A stretch of DNA of 38,918 nt, from assembly GCA_028283245.1 (NCBI GenBank), contig JAPYNU010000047.1:1-38918 (forward strand), in the 5' to 3' direction. The notes below the pieces were generated by a model. The model did not search any database. It was not told where the DNA came from and saw only the letters and a program-made list of their open reading frames with translations. Made by a program: the position numbers and the translations under genes. Every line of letters starts with the position of its first letter. Position 1 is the first letter of the stretch. The DNA is from Candidatus Aldehydirespirator catecholifindens. Its GTDB lineage: Bacteria; Actinomycetota; Acidimicrobiia; Acidimicrobiales; Aldehydirespiratoraceae. Positions 24,981 through 32,664 of this stretch are shown here, piece by piece.

Positions 24981-25949
24981 TTATTGCGATGTGCCCATCA
25001 CTTCGGCGCTCGAAACCAGCAGATGCTCAGCAGGCTCATCGTCAAGCAACGGCACCACAAGCGCATCAATCCCGTGCTCGTCTGCGAGCTGGTGAAGCTC
25101 TTGACGGCATTCGCTCGGCGTTCCCGCGATCACAAACGGCAGCACCCACTCGGCTCTCATATGTTGCGCGGCGGCCTCGGGGCCAGCAGCGAGAGCAGCT
25201 TTGATTGCTGCTGCGTCATCAGGGCCGAGACCGATGGCCTGCTGCACTTCGAGCGGAGAGTTAACCAGTCTGTAGGTGAGGTGAGGTTTAAGAGACTCCA
25301 AGGTGCGGTCATCTGTAACCAGCATCGTGGAATAGGCAATCTGGGGCTTGTTGCCAGCAGCTTTGCCAGCATCTGTGATCCGCTGCAGCGACGCAGCCAG
25401 ATGCGGCTTGTATATGAAATCAATTAGCACACCGTCACAGGCCGATCCACCGAACTCCAGCATTTTGGGGCCTCTCCCAGCTAGCCAGATCTCGGTTTCG
25501 GCACGCACATTCAGCAACGACGCTTCACAGAACTGCACATGCGAACCGGCCATGCTGACAGTTTCGCCAGCGAACAATCGGCGGCAGGCATCCACAGTTT
25601 CGCGCACTGCGCTGAGTGGTTGAGTCGCGTGCAAAGCCAACGGGTCAAGTGTCAAACTGCCACCAGCGCCGATCCCCAGAAAGGCTCTGCCGCCAGACAG
25701 CTCATCCAGCGAGGAAACAGCAGAGGCAGTCGCACCAACATGGCGCGTGTAGGGGTTGGTGATCCCTGGACCCACCATGAGTGCCTTGGTGGCCACAGCG
25801 ATCGCTGTCAAAGTCACATAAACATCGCTGGCTGCGAGTCCTTCGTCGTAAACCCAGCAGCGTTCATAGCCCAGTTCTTCGCCAAGGCGGGCCAGTTCCA
25901 CAGCCCGCGCCACCGACCCATGGGGCATCACACTGAACTCAAGCCTCAC
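24981..25949 (-). CDS. LLM-class (F420-dependent-like) oxidoreductase
   Basis: A 322-residue TIM-barrel protein of the luciferase-like monooxygenase / methylene-H4MPT reductase type. The N-terminal FSVMPHGSVARAVELARLGEELGYERCWVYDE is typical, as is the GPGITNPYTRHVGATASAVSSLDELSGGRAFLGIGAG core (NPYTRHP-like). The coenzyme is likely F420, given the actinobacterial setting, though FMN cannot be excluded. The substrate is unknown. The start is GTG 25949 with GAGGG 5 nt upstream. Confidence 0.88.
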   Translation of the reverse strand: MRLEFSVMPHGSVARAVELARLGEELGYERCWVYDEGLAASDVYVTLTAIAVATKALMVGPGITNPYTRHVGATASAVSSLDELSGGRAFLGIGAGGSLTLDPLALHATQPLSAVRETVDACRRLFAGETVSMAGSHVQFCEASLLNVRAETEIWLAGRGPKMLEFGGSACDGVLIDFIYKPHLAASLQRITDAGKAAGNKPQIAYSTMLVTDDRTLESLKPHLTYRLVNSPLEVQQAIGLGPDDAAAIKAALAAGPEAAAQHMRAEWVLPFVIAGTPSECRQELHQLADEHGIDALVVPLLDDEPAEHLLVSSAEVMGTSQ

Positions 25950-25967
25950 CGCAGCCCTCTCTCAAAG

Positions 25968-26039
25968 TCACACCACGTCAACTTGCACTGATTCAGCAGT
26001 TTGAACTGATTCAGCAACCTGCACTGATTCAGCGCTCAC
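25968..26039 (-). CDS. Tiny ORF made of an 18-bp repeat, bridging two genes
   Basis: A GTG at 26039 overlaps the TGA of the upstream secreted-protein gene (GTGA) and opens a 23-residue frame: three tandem AESVQ-type hexapeptides followed by DVV. It stops 18 nt before the GTG of the LLM gene. The overlap geometry matches the translational-coupling pattern used throughout this window. It could be a real micropeptide, a coupling leader, or the former C-terminus of the upstream protein, which is in another frame. No homologue is known to me. Confidence 0.3.
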   Translation of the reverse strand: MSAESVQVAESVQTAESVQVDVV

Positions 26040-26040
26040 T
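25987..26040. repeat. 18-bp tandem repeat, three units
   Basis: ACTGATTCAGC recurs at 25987, 26005 and 26023, exactly 18 bp apart, with variable 6-7 nt between. It spans the junction between the secreted-protein gene stop and the LLM gene leader. Confidence 0.85.
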
Positions 26041-27874
26041 GGAACGACACGAACCAGACCTTAGGTTCTAGAGCCAGCACCTGCTCAGCAGTAGCGACCG
26101 GGCTGTCTTCGTCGTAGAAGTTCTTCCAACCCCAATAGAACTGCTCAGCATCAGGCCTATTAGTGAGCGATCTCCAGGTGTTGTATTTGGCTCCCAGGCT
26201 GCCCTGTCCATCCATGTGGATCATCACCGCCAGTTCCGCCGGGGTTTGCACATGTTCGCGCTCGGTGATCATCGAATGGCGGAATTGATGGATGATCAAC
26301 AGCTTCTGGGGGAGCGACTCTCTGCGAACTAGTTCAGCAAGCCAGTCAATCACCTGATTGATCTCATCAGCGTGAACTCTGCCGATCTGTCGCAGATGCA
26401 ACTGGTTAGGCGCCAAGCGCCATTCGGGATCAAGAGCGAGACCCACATGCGGCAACTTGAGGAACTCCTCATATTTCTCTAGTTGCTGCACGAAACTGGA
26501 CCGTCCCGGCTGCAAGTCCAGCACCACATACGCGTCGTTAGCGGCGGCTGTCTCCACCCAGGGCCTGATCACGTCGGGATTGGTGGTGGCTGAATAGTCA
26601 CCGTCAGCACCGGCTGACGCCGAAGCCACCGTTGCGATGATCTCAAAAGCGGGCAGCACTGTGGCACCGTCGGCGTCATAGTCAGCAGAGATTGATTTGA
26701 GGCGTTCTATGCCCTCTTCGGGGCTCTGCTCGCCGAGCACTCCGAGCCCTGCAGTCACTGGATGCCCATACATCGCCACGATGCGCCGCGGCTGGTCAGG
26801 ATCAAACAGCAGCTGTCCCCCACCGGGCAGCTCCAAACCTTTCTTCACTACAGCGAGCTGCCAGTCAAGGTCATCACCGAAGTTGGTCAGTGACTCCACA
26901 TCGGAGGCTGCTGCCAGCACGGCTTTGGATTCTTTGCTGAGCGCACGCAGGTCGTCTCCTGTGGGCACGACCGTCGCCTCGACCTGAGCGGCGAGAGCGG
27001 CCAAAGCCGCCACAGGCCCCTGCTCATCAACCAGCCAGACCAGCTCAGCGGCAGGATCTGGCGCAGCCGGTGTCGCTTGAAGATCGACAGGCAATACCTC
27101 CACCTCAAACTCCGACAGATGCTCGTCAATGATCTGCGGATGAACGCCAGCAGTCACAACCCTGTTGGGTGCCAAACGTTGCAGCTCTTTGAGAACCGGC
27201 GAATCTCGCCAGTATTCCGCTAACATCAGCGGCCCTTTAACCCTGGCAGCGCTCAGAGTAGCGATCGCCGCCGAATCACCTTGCGGAGCGAGAGCCACCT
27301 CAGCCGCGCAGTCGAACATCGCCATCGAAAGCTGAATGCTCAGCGAGGCCGCGTTGGTTCCCAGGGCACGAAAATCTTTCAGCGGGCGCGGTGTGCAGTC
27401 ACGCTCAACGGCATCAGCAGATTCAGGTTCGGTGGTCGAAGGGGGGCTAACAGAAGGCGCTGCGCCCGAGGGTGAGGCGTTTGACGATGCAGCGGGAGGG
27501 TTGCTCGTGGCGGAATCGGTGGTTGTGTCAGGTTCAGCAGACGGATTGGCAGGGATGACGTTGCCTGGATTTTCGGGCTTTTGAGGCTGCACCGCCACAT
27601 CGGTATCGGCTGCATCATTACCGGCTGCTGTAGTTGTGGTCTGTGATGATGTTGTTGATATTGACTGATCGGCGTTGGTCGGGCTTGTTGTCTCGGTAGT
27701 GGACTGAACCCTAGGCACCAGCGCTCCCGGCGCTGAAGCGGACCCGTCGCATGAACAGACAATCGCCGTCAAAGCAATCACCAGCACAGCGGCCCTAAAG
27801 GGGTCACCGAGGAGGCTTCTTCGAGTGGGGGTTTGACTAGCCGCAACAGGTTCGGCAGCCGAATAACGGCTCAC
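26036..27874 (-). CDS. Secreted or lipid-anchored protein with low-complexity linker and TIM-barrel-like C-terminus
   Basis: A 612-residue protein. Residues ~25-45 form a membrane/signal segment (FRAAVLVIALTAIVCSC); the CSC could be a lipobox-like cysteine, though the pattern is weak. Residues ~50-155 are a Thr/Ser/Pro-rich linker. Then a domain resembles a degenerate cell-wall-binding repeat 2 (CWB2: ALAPQGDSAAIATLSAARVKG ... LKELQRLAPNRVVTAG). The C-terminal ~250 residues (VVLDLQPGRSSFVQQLEKYEEF, HVGLALDPEWRL, LLIIHQFRHSMI, MIHMDGQG) look like a glycoside-hydrolase-type barrel of unknown specificity found in actinobacterial exported proteins. It acts outside the membrane. The upstream gene (yqeB-like) is unrelated and separated by a hairpin. 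Confidence 0.7.
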   Translation of the reverse strand: MSRYSAAEPVAASQTPTRRSLLGDPFRAAVLVIALTAIVCSCDGSASAPGALVPRVQSTTETTSPTNADQSISTTSSQTTTTAAGNDAADTDVAVQPQKPENPGNVIPANPSAEPDTTTDSATSNPPAASSNASPSGAAPSVSPPSTTEPESADAVERDCTPRPLKDFRALGTNAASLSIQLSMAMFDCAAEVALAPQGDSAAIATLSAARVKGPLMLAEYWRDSPVLKELQRLAPNRVVTAGVHPQIIDEHLSEFEVEVLPVDLQATPAAPDPAAELVWLVDEQGPVAALAALAAQVEATVVPTGDDLRALSKESKAVLAAASDVESLTNFGDDLDWQLAVVKKGLELPGGGQLLFDPDQPRRIVAMYGHPVTAGLGVLGEQSPEEGIERLKSISADYDADGATVLPAFEIIATVASASAGADGDYSATTNPDVIRPWVETAAANDAYVVLDLQPGRSSFVQQLEKYEEFLKLPHVGLALDPEWRLAPNQLHLRQIGRVHADEINQVIDWLAELVRRESLPQKLLIIHQFRHSMITEREHVQTPAELAVMIHMDGQGSLGAKYNTWRSLTNRPDAEQFYWGWKNFYDEDSPVATAEQVLALEPKVWFVSFQ

Positions 27875-27887
27875 TGTCAGTAAGTTA

Positions 27888-27903
27888 GCGCTGCTCTCAG
27901 CGC
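27888..27903. terminator. Short perfect hairpin between yqeB and the secreted-protein gene
   Basis: GCGCTG 27888-27893 and CAGCGC 27898-27903 pair around a 4-nt loop. It lies 46 nt after the yqeB stop and 14 nt before the next gene's start on the minus strand. There is no T-run, so it would be a weak or U-less terminator. Confidence 0.4.
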
Positions 27904-27948
27904 AAGTGTGACACCCTTAGCTGGCGTGTCTGTTTACACGCCAAAACC

Positions 27949-28722
27949 TCAGCGAAGTTGTAGCACGGCTTCACGAACACCGCTGCCCACAGCCATTGCC
28001 TTGTCGGAAATTTTCCAGCAAGCATCAGTGTCACAGCGTGGGTCAACGTCACCGATTTTGAGTCCAGCGGGGACTTCCAAACCGTCACGGATAGCGCCTC
28101 TAAGGACCCCTGTGAACGGCGCGCAGATAGCCACACCACCGACTTCACCGATCGGCTGGCCTTCGTTCACTAGGTCGCCGATGCTGCATTGCCAACCAAC
28201 TCGTCCTACTGCTGGAGCTCGTAGCACACGGTCAGCGGAGCGGCCACCAAGAGGTGCAGGTGTGCCTGTGTCGGGTTGGGCTGATCCTTTTCGGATGACA
28301 CGACCCAGATCAGGGCCTCGCATGGTTTCGACCACTGCGTGACAGTCCAAGCCTGCGGTGAAGCCCGGCCCGAGAGCCACCACTACATCGGCGTCGTCAA
28401 TAGCAGTGTCTAGGTTGCGTTTGGCCATCCGGGCATCCACCACCACATCGGGGTGACATCCCAGCGATGCCAACTGCGGCGCAACCAGCACCGCCACAAC
28501 ACCAGATCGAGCCGCAGCCTCAGCCTCGTTAGCGGAACCGCAGCGCACTGCTCGCAGGCCATCAACTTCTATTTCGCCTTCTGTTACTGCGGTTGACAGC
28601 GCCACCGTTCGACGCACAGTCAATGGCTCAGGCAGTTCCAGCACCACGACAGGCCATCGCAGTCTTCGTAGCTGCCAGGCAACCCCGGTCGCTAGGTCAC
28701 CGCCGCCTCTCAGCACGCACAA
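27949..28722 (-). CDS. yqeB: YqeB-like selenium-dependent molybdenum hydroxylase accessory protein
   Basis: A 257-residue protein. VLRGGGDLATGVAWQLRRLRWPVVVLELPEPLTVRRTVA is the diagnostic N-terminus of the YqeB / EF2563 family (RGaGDLATGva.rL...G..vv..E...P.aiRR.VaFs.A). DVVVALGPGFTAGLDCHAVVETMRG and the C-terminal biotinyl-like VLRAPAVGRVGWQCSIGDLVNEGQ are also family-typical. It is linked in other bacteria to selenium-dependent molybdenum hydroxylases. It lies 4 nt from xdhC and downstream of ssnA, so it is part of one operon. The exact biochemical step is unknown. Confidence 0.85.
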   Translation of the reverse strand: MCVLRGGGDLATGVAWQLRRLRWPVVVLELPEPLTVRRTVALSTAVTEGEIEVDGLRAVRCGSANEAEAAARSGVVAVLVAPQLASLGCHPDVVVDARMAKRNLDTAIDDADVVVALGPGFTAGLDCHAVVETMRGPDLGRVIRKGSAQPDTGTPAPLGGRSADRVLRAPAVGRVGWQCSIGDLVNEGQPIGEVGGVAICAPFTGVLRGAIRDGLEVPAGLKIGDVDPRCDTDACWKISDKAMAVGSGVREAVLQLR

Positions 28723-28726
28723 CGGT

Positions 28727-29671
28727 TCAGCTCCGGCGATGGGCGATCACCTCAGCCATGATGCTCAACGCAATCTCTTCTGGGGTTTCGGCACCCAACT
28801 CCACACCGATGGGCGCATGCACACGGTCAAGCGCACCAGGATCAACACCATCGGCTTCTAATCGGGCGCGGGTGGTGGCCCAGCGCCGTTCGCTGCCCAT
28901 CACCCCTACATAGCCAGCGTCGGTGGCCAGCAGCGCTGGCAGTGCGGCAGTGTCAACATCAATGTTGCGTGTAACCAGCACCACCGACACGTCTGCGGTG
29001 AGAGTGCGGCCAGCAAGCAGGTCATCAACACTGCCAACAACCAGCTCATCAGGACCCTTGTTCACCTTGCTGGTGTCGTTGCCAGTATTGCCTTGCTCGA
29101 CGTCAGTTTCGCCTTGCTTGGTGTTGTCTTGCTCGGCGTCAGTTTTGTTGAGGTCAGTTTTGCTGGCGTCAGGTTCGGAGTCAGTATTGCCTTGCTCGGC
29201 GTCGGTGATCGATGGGCGGTCGTCGCAGGCTGTCACCCGAAAACCCAGCCATTGGGCCAGCTCTGTTACTGCTCGCCCGACATGGCCGTATCCAATAACG
29301 ATCAAAGATCCTTCAGGCATGTGCGGCTCCACGAATATTTGAACGTCTCCCCCGCAGACACCGGGGTCACCCCGGTCGGGATCAACTAAACGATACGACA
29401 ACAGACGGCAGCGTCCGTCGCTGAGCGCAGCCACGGCTTCGTCAACCACCCGAGCCTCCATCTCACCCCCGCCGACGGTTCCGGCGATGCTGCCGTCACG
29501 AAACACCAGCATCTTGGCGCCAGGACGACGAGGCACCGACCGCGAAGTGTCAACCACGGTGGCTGAAGCCACTGCCTCACCGCGCTTGACTGAATCAGCA
29601 AGCCGCTGCAGTAACTTCACCGCCACAACAACCCCACACATCCCAGCACACAACACGACAGAGTCGGCCAT
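28727..29671 (-). CDS. xdhC: XdhC/CoxI-family molybdenum cofactor insertion protein
   Basis: A 314-residue protein. An N-terminal XdhC domain (GEAVASATVVDTSRSVPRRPGAKMLVF, DGSIAGTVGGGEMEA, VCGGDVQIFVEP) is followed by a Rossmann-like domain (LIVIGYGHVGRAVTELAQWLGFRVTACDDRP ... YVGVMGSERRW). XdhC binds sulfurated Mo cofactor and loads it into xanthine-dehydrogenase-type enzymes. I chose ATG 29671 (AGGG 5 nt upstream) because the open frame to 29794 overlaps ssnA and is only an Ala/Val-rich run. A ~50-residue Asp/Asn/Thr/Gln-rich insertion splits the Rossmann domain after its first loop, which is abnormal for the family. Confidence 0.88.
   Translation of the reverse strand: MADSVVLCAGMCGVVVAVKLLQRLADSVKRGEAVASATVVDTSRSVPRRPGAKMLVFRDGSIAGTVGGGEMEARVVDEAVAALSDGRCRLLSYRLVDPDRGDPGVCGGDVQIFVEPHMPEGSLIVIGYGHVGRAVTELAQWLGFRVTACDDRPSITDAEQGNTDSEPDASKTDLNKTDAEQDNTKQGETDVEQGNTGNDTSKVNKGPDELVVGSVDDLLAGRTLTADVSVVLVTRNIDVDTAALPALLATDAGYVGVMGSERRWATTRARLEADGVDPGALDRVHAPIGVELGAETPEEIALSIMAEVIAHRRS
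29080..29211 (-). repeat. Low-complexity repeat insertion inside xdhC
   Basis: Irregular repeats of CTTGCTCGGCGTCAGT-like sequence (plus-strand reading) encode D.EQGNT- and TD-type peptides. They sit between RPSITDAEQ and the GPDELVVG segment, within the nucleotide-binding domain. Confidence 0.7.
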
Positions 29672-29741
29672 AGCGACCCTGCTTGCGACAGCAATCGGCG
29701 CGGCAGCAACCGGCTCAGCGGCAACCGGCGCAATGAAGCGA

Positions 29742-31127
29742 TCATTGCCAAAGCCTGGCTGCCTGCTGTTGACAATGCACACGCAGCTGCTCAAGGTCGA
29801 CTCCGAGCACTTCGCCGTTGTCGACTATCCAGTCGCCACCAACCATCACTTTGCACACATCAGAAGCGCTGCGCCACAACAGCAGTTGATCCAGCAGGTT
29901 GTGAGCCTCTACCGGGGTTGGCAGACCTGCGGGGCCGTCCAGGTTGACCAGTTGCAGATCGGCGTGCCAGCCGGGTTCAAGGCGGCCGACCTGCTGAAAC
30001 CCCAGGGTGCGGGCAGAGCCTTCGGTTGCTAGATGCAGCACTTCTGCCGCGCTGATGGCAGCCGGGTTGAGGCTTGCGGCGCGGTGCAACAAGAACGCGG
30101 CGCGCATCACCGAAAACATGTCGTTGAGGTAGCCGTCGGAGCCGAGCCCGACGGTTACATTGCGTTTCAGTAGTTCAAGCAGCGGAGCGATCCCTGCGCC
30201 TACTTCGCAGTTGGACAAAGGCATGTGCGAAACCTTGATGCCCGTGTCCGCAACGATGTCGATCTCGCGCGGCGATAGTTGCACACATTGGCTCGCCTGC
30301 AACCGCGGAGAGGCCACCCCGAGATGATCATAGAACTCCAGCGTGCGCATGCCGTGATGCTCGCTGCACCAGCGGCCTTCGTGGACACCTTCGTTAACGT
30401 GAGCGTGGCAGAACACGTCAAGATCTTCGGCCAGAGCGAAGGCTCGACGGATGAACGCCTCACCGCAGGTGAAGGTGGTGTGAATGCACATGGCACCACT
30501 CACGCGACTGTCACTGCTGGTACTGCTAGCACGACTGACACTGCTAGCACGACTGGCCCGACTGACGCTGCTGTCACGGCAAGCTTCAATGAAGCGAACG
30601 TTCTCGTCTAGGCCAGCCTGGCCGTTGGCGACACCCATACGTTCGGTGGCTTCGAAAGACAGCACACCTCGCAATCCGCTGCGTGCCACTGCTTCGTGTT
30701 CGGCGAATAAGGCATCGGGCAAAGCGTTGGGCGCTTCCAAAATATCGAAGAAGCTGGTGGTGCCCCCGGCTGCTAGTTGAGCGGTAACCCAGGAGGCCGC
30801 AGCAGCGATCATCTCGTGATCCAAAGCGTTCTCAACCAACGGCCACCAGTAATCCTCTAAGAACCCCCAGAAATCCGCAATCGGTGTGGCGGGTGCGGGA
30901 ACGCCGTGAGCCAGCACTCCATAAAGATGCACATGCGCGTTGACGAAACCCGGCAACAGCACGCAACCCGACCCGTCGCAGTGTTCATCGTCGGGGTAGC
31001 GGCGCTTTAACTCAGCGGCCGGACCCGAGTCGTCTATCAGACCGTCGGCCACGCGCACAGCCCAATTCGGGCGAGGCTCCTCAAGCGCCGACGTGATCAC
31101 CCAATCACAAGAGATACGAGTCCCCAC
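29742..31127 (-). CDS. ssnA: SsnA-like amidohydrolase (metal-dependent aminohydrolase)
   Basis: A 461-residue amidohydrolase. Metal ligands are visible as LPGFVNAHVHLYG (HxH), CHAHVNE (His), SHMPLSN (His region) and GLGSDGYLND (Asp). The ATSFFDILEA-like TTSFFDILEA and the genomic link to xdhC, yqeB and xdhD point to SsnA rather than guanine deaminase, although deamination of a purine-type ring is the likely chemistry. I chose GTG 31127 because from there the length fits SsnA; the frame is open to 31301 with a low-complexity extension. A ~25-residue Ser/Arg/Ala repeat (SSVSRAS type) is inserted between the ACRD and GAMCIHTTF strands. Confidence 0.82.
   Translation of the reverse strand: MGTRISCDWVITSALEEPRPNWAVRVADGLIDDSGPAAELKRRYPDDEHCDGSGCVLLPGFVNAHVHLYGVLAHGVPAPATPIADFWGFLEDYWWPLVENALDHEMIAAAASWVTAQLAAGGTTSFFDILEAPNALPDALFAEHEAVARSGLRGVLSFEATERMGVANGQAGLDENVRFIEACRDSSVSRASRASSVSRASSTSSDSRVSGAMCIHTTFTCGEAFIRRAFALAEDLDVFCHAHVNEGVHEGRWCSEHHGMRTLEFYDHLGVASPRLQASQCVQLSPREIDIVADTGIKVSHMPLSNCEVGAGIAPLLELLKRNVTVGLGSDGYLNDMFSVMRAAFLLHRAASLNPAAISAAEVLHLATEGSARTLGFQQVGRLEPGWHADLQLVNLDGPAGLPTPVEAHNLLDQLLLWRSASDVCKVMVGGDWIVDNGEVLGVDLEQLRVHCQQQAARLWQ
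30496..30590 (-). repeat. Low-complexity repeat insertion inside ssnA
   Basis: Imperfect tandem copies of a CTGCTAGCACGACTG-like 15-bp unit encode a Ser/Arg/Ala-rich stretch within the amidohydrolase barrel. Confidence 0.75.
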
Positions 31128-31377
31128 AGCACCTGAACCTTCCACCGAAGTGTGTCGCTGCGGACTAGTCCCAGACCTTTCGGGTGGATGCCTGCCCGCA
31201 TTAGAGCCGTTTTTTGAGCTTACATCCTGAGCCGCGAGCCACGTAGCAGGTGCCTGCCACCGCCATCGCAACACCATTGAATCGTCTACTGAACCGTCCA
31301 CGACCCGCTATCCACAGACTTGACCATCCACAAATGACGCTCGCAGCGCCTGGGACCGCCTCTTGAGAAAGGTCTTC

Positions 31378-31407
31378 TTGTCACACCCCTAATCTATACT
31401 ACTGTTC
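31378..31407 (+). promoter_or_regulatory. Leaderless-type promoter of the interrupted DUF222 gene
   Basis: TATACT (31395-31400) lies 7 nt before ATG 31408, with TTGTCA (31378-31383) 11 nt upstream of it. Both the sequence and the -10-to-ATG distance are the same as at the intact DUF222-HNH gene (2619-2649). It now drives the start of a frame that runs through into the transposase. Confidence 0.6.
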
Positions 31408-31617
31408 ATGGTCTTAGAAGACGCTCAACAAGCGGTCGCAGCCACCAACCGCATGCTCGCCGCGGTGCGCGCTGGTGATGTGGCTTCCACGGAACTGCCC
31501 GACGCACTAGAGCAGACACGGGTGTTCATAGCTACCGGCACAGCGTTTCAGACCACTGCCGCGGAATTGATCGCCACTCGTGAACACCACGGCGACGGAG
31601 GTGCTGAACTGTTGGGG
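31408..31617 (+). pseudogene. 5' fragment of a DUF222-HNH gene
   Basis: The first 69 residues (MVLEDAQQAVAATNRM ... HGDGGAELL) match the intact paralogue at 2649-4073 in 49 of 69 positions. Similarity stops after GAELL, where unrelated sequence (GGGGAATTATATACG) begins. The rest of the gene, including the HNH domain, is not found downstream in the window. The frame stays open into the transposase, giving a potential chimeric 418-residue product. Confidence 0.85.
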
Positions 31618-31701
31618 AATTATATACGAGAATCCCATTTTCCTCCTGACTTCGCCGCCGAATTCGTCACAGTAGAATCCCAACAAGCAAGGAGATTTAA
31701 C

Positions 31702-32664
31702 ATGGTACACAAAACACCACGAAGATCGCACCGCAAGGGACTCAGCGTCACGCAGTTGATGCAGATTTTCCCGACAGAGGAAGCCGCCCGCAAGTGGCTG
31801 GAGTCCGAAATCTGGCCGCAAGGCCCGTATTGCGGAAGCTTCAACGTCCAGTCCGGCATCAGGCACAGCACCATGACGCATCGCTGCCGCGATTTCCCGA
31901 ACCGACCGCAGTTCAGCGTAAAGTCCGGCACCGTGATGAAGGGGACCAAGTTGGAATACCGTGACTGGGCAATCACGGTCTACTTGCTGACCACGAACCC
32001 GAAAGGCGTTTCGAGCATGAAACTGCACAGAGAACTCGAAATTGCCCAGAAGTCCGCTTGGCAGATGATGCACCGCCTTCGCAAGTCATTCGCGACGACC
32101 GGAACGGTTTTCGGCGGGCCATGCGAAGCCAACGAAACTTTCATCGGTGGGCTTGAGAAGAACAAGCAAAAGGACAAGAAGCTGAGTGCCGGACTTGGCG
32201 GCATCGGCAAGGCGATCGTTGTGGGCATCAAGTACCGTGACACTGGGCAGGTTGCCGCGACGGTGGTGCCGGACGTGCTGGCGAAGACCCTGCAAGGGTT
32301 TGTGGAAGGCCACACGGAACCGATCGCGCAGGCCTACACCGACGACGGGCGCGGATACACCGGCATCAACAGGCCGCACGAAAGCGTGAATCACAGTGCC
32401 GGGGAATGCGTGCTGGAACAAGCGCACACGAACGGCATTGAGCCGTTCTGGGCGATGACGGAACGCGCCCATAAAGGTATCTATCCCAAGTTCTCGAAAA
32501 AGCACCTGCAAAGGTATGTCGATGAGTTCTCCGGGCGTCACAACGCACGAAACGCGGATACGCCTGTGCAGAGACGCGGCATCGTCTCCGGCATGGTCGG
32601 CAAGGAACTGCGGTATGGAGACATGATCGCGGACAACGGCTTGGCGTCTGGAGCAAGGACATGA
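31702..32664 (+). CDS. IS1595-family (ISXO2-like) transposase, probably inactive
   Basis: A 320-residue transposase starting at ATG 31702 with AAGGAG 7 nt upstream. The N-terminal helix (SVTQLMQIFPTEEAARKWLE) is followed by a zinc-ribbon region, QFSVKSGTVM, KGVSSMKLHRELEIAQKSAWQMMHRLR, and the ISXO2-like catalytic domain. In that domain the first acidic position (usually VDETYIGG) reads ANETFIGG with Asn144. The second, YTDD (Asp214/215), and the NGIEPFW block (Glu247) with RAHKG and KHLQRYVDEF are retained. The zinc ribbon keeps only one Cys of each pair (GPYCGS, HRCRDF). Losing the first catalytic Asp and two zinc ligands predicts no transposition activity. Its stop overlaps the methyltransferase start (ATGA). 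Confidence 0.9.
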   Translation: MVHKTPRRSHRKGLSVTQLMQIFPTEEAARKWLESEIWPQGPYCGSFNVQSGIRHSTMTHRCRDFPNRPQFSVKSGTVMKGTKLEYRDWAITVYLLTTNPKGVSSMKLHRELEIAQKSAWQMMHRLRKSFATTGTVFGGPCEANETFIGGLEKNKQKDKKLSAGLGGIGKAIVVGIKYRDTGQVAATVVPDVLAKTLQGFVEGHTEPIAQAYTDDGRGYTGINRPHESVNHSAGECVLEQAHTNGIEPFWAMTERAHKGIYPKFSKKHLQRYVDEFSGRHNARNADTPVQRRGIVSGMVGKELRYGDMIADNGLASGART

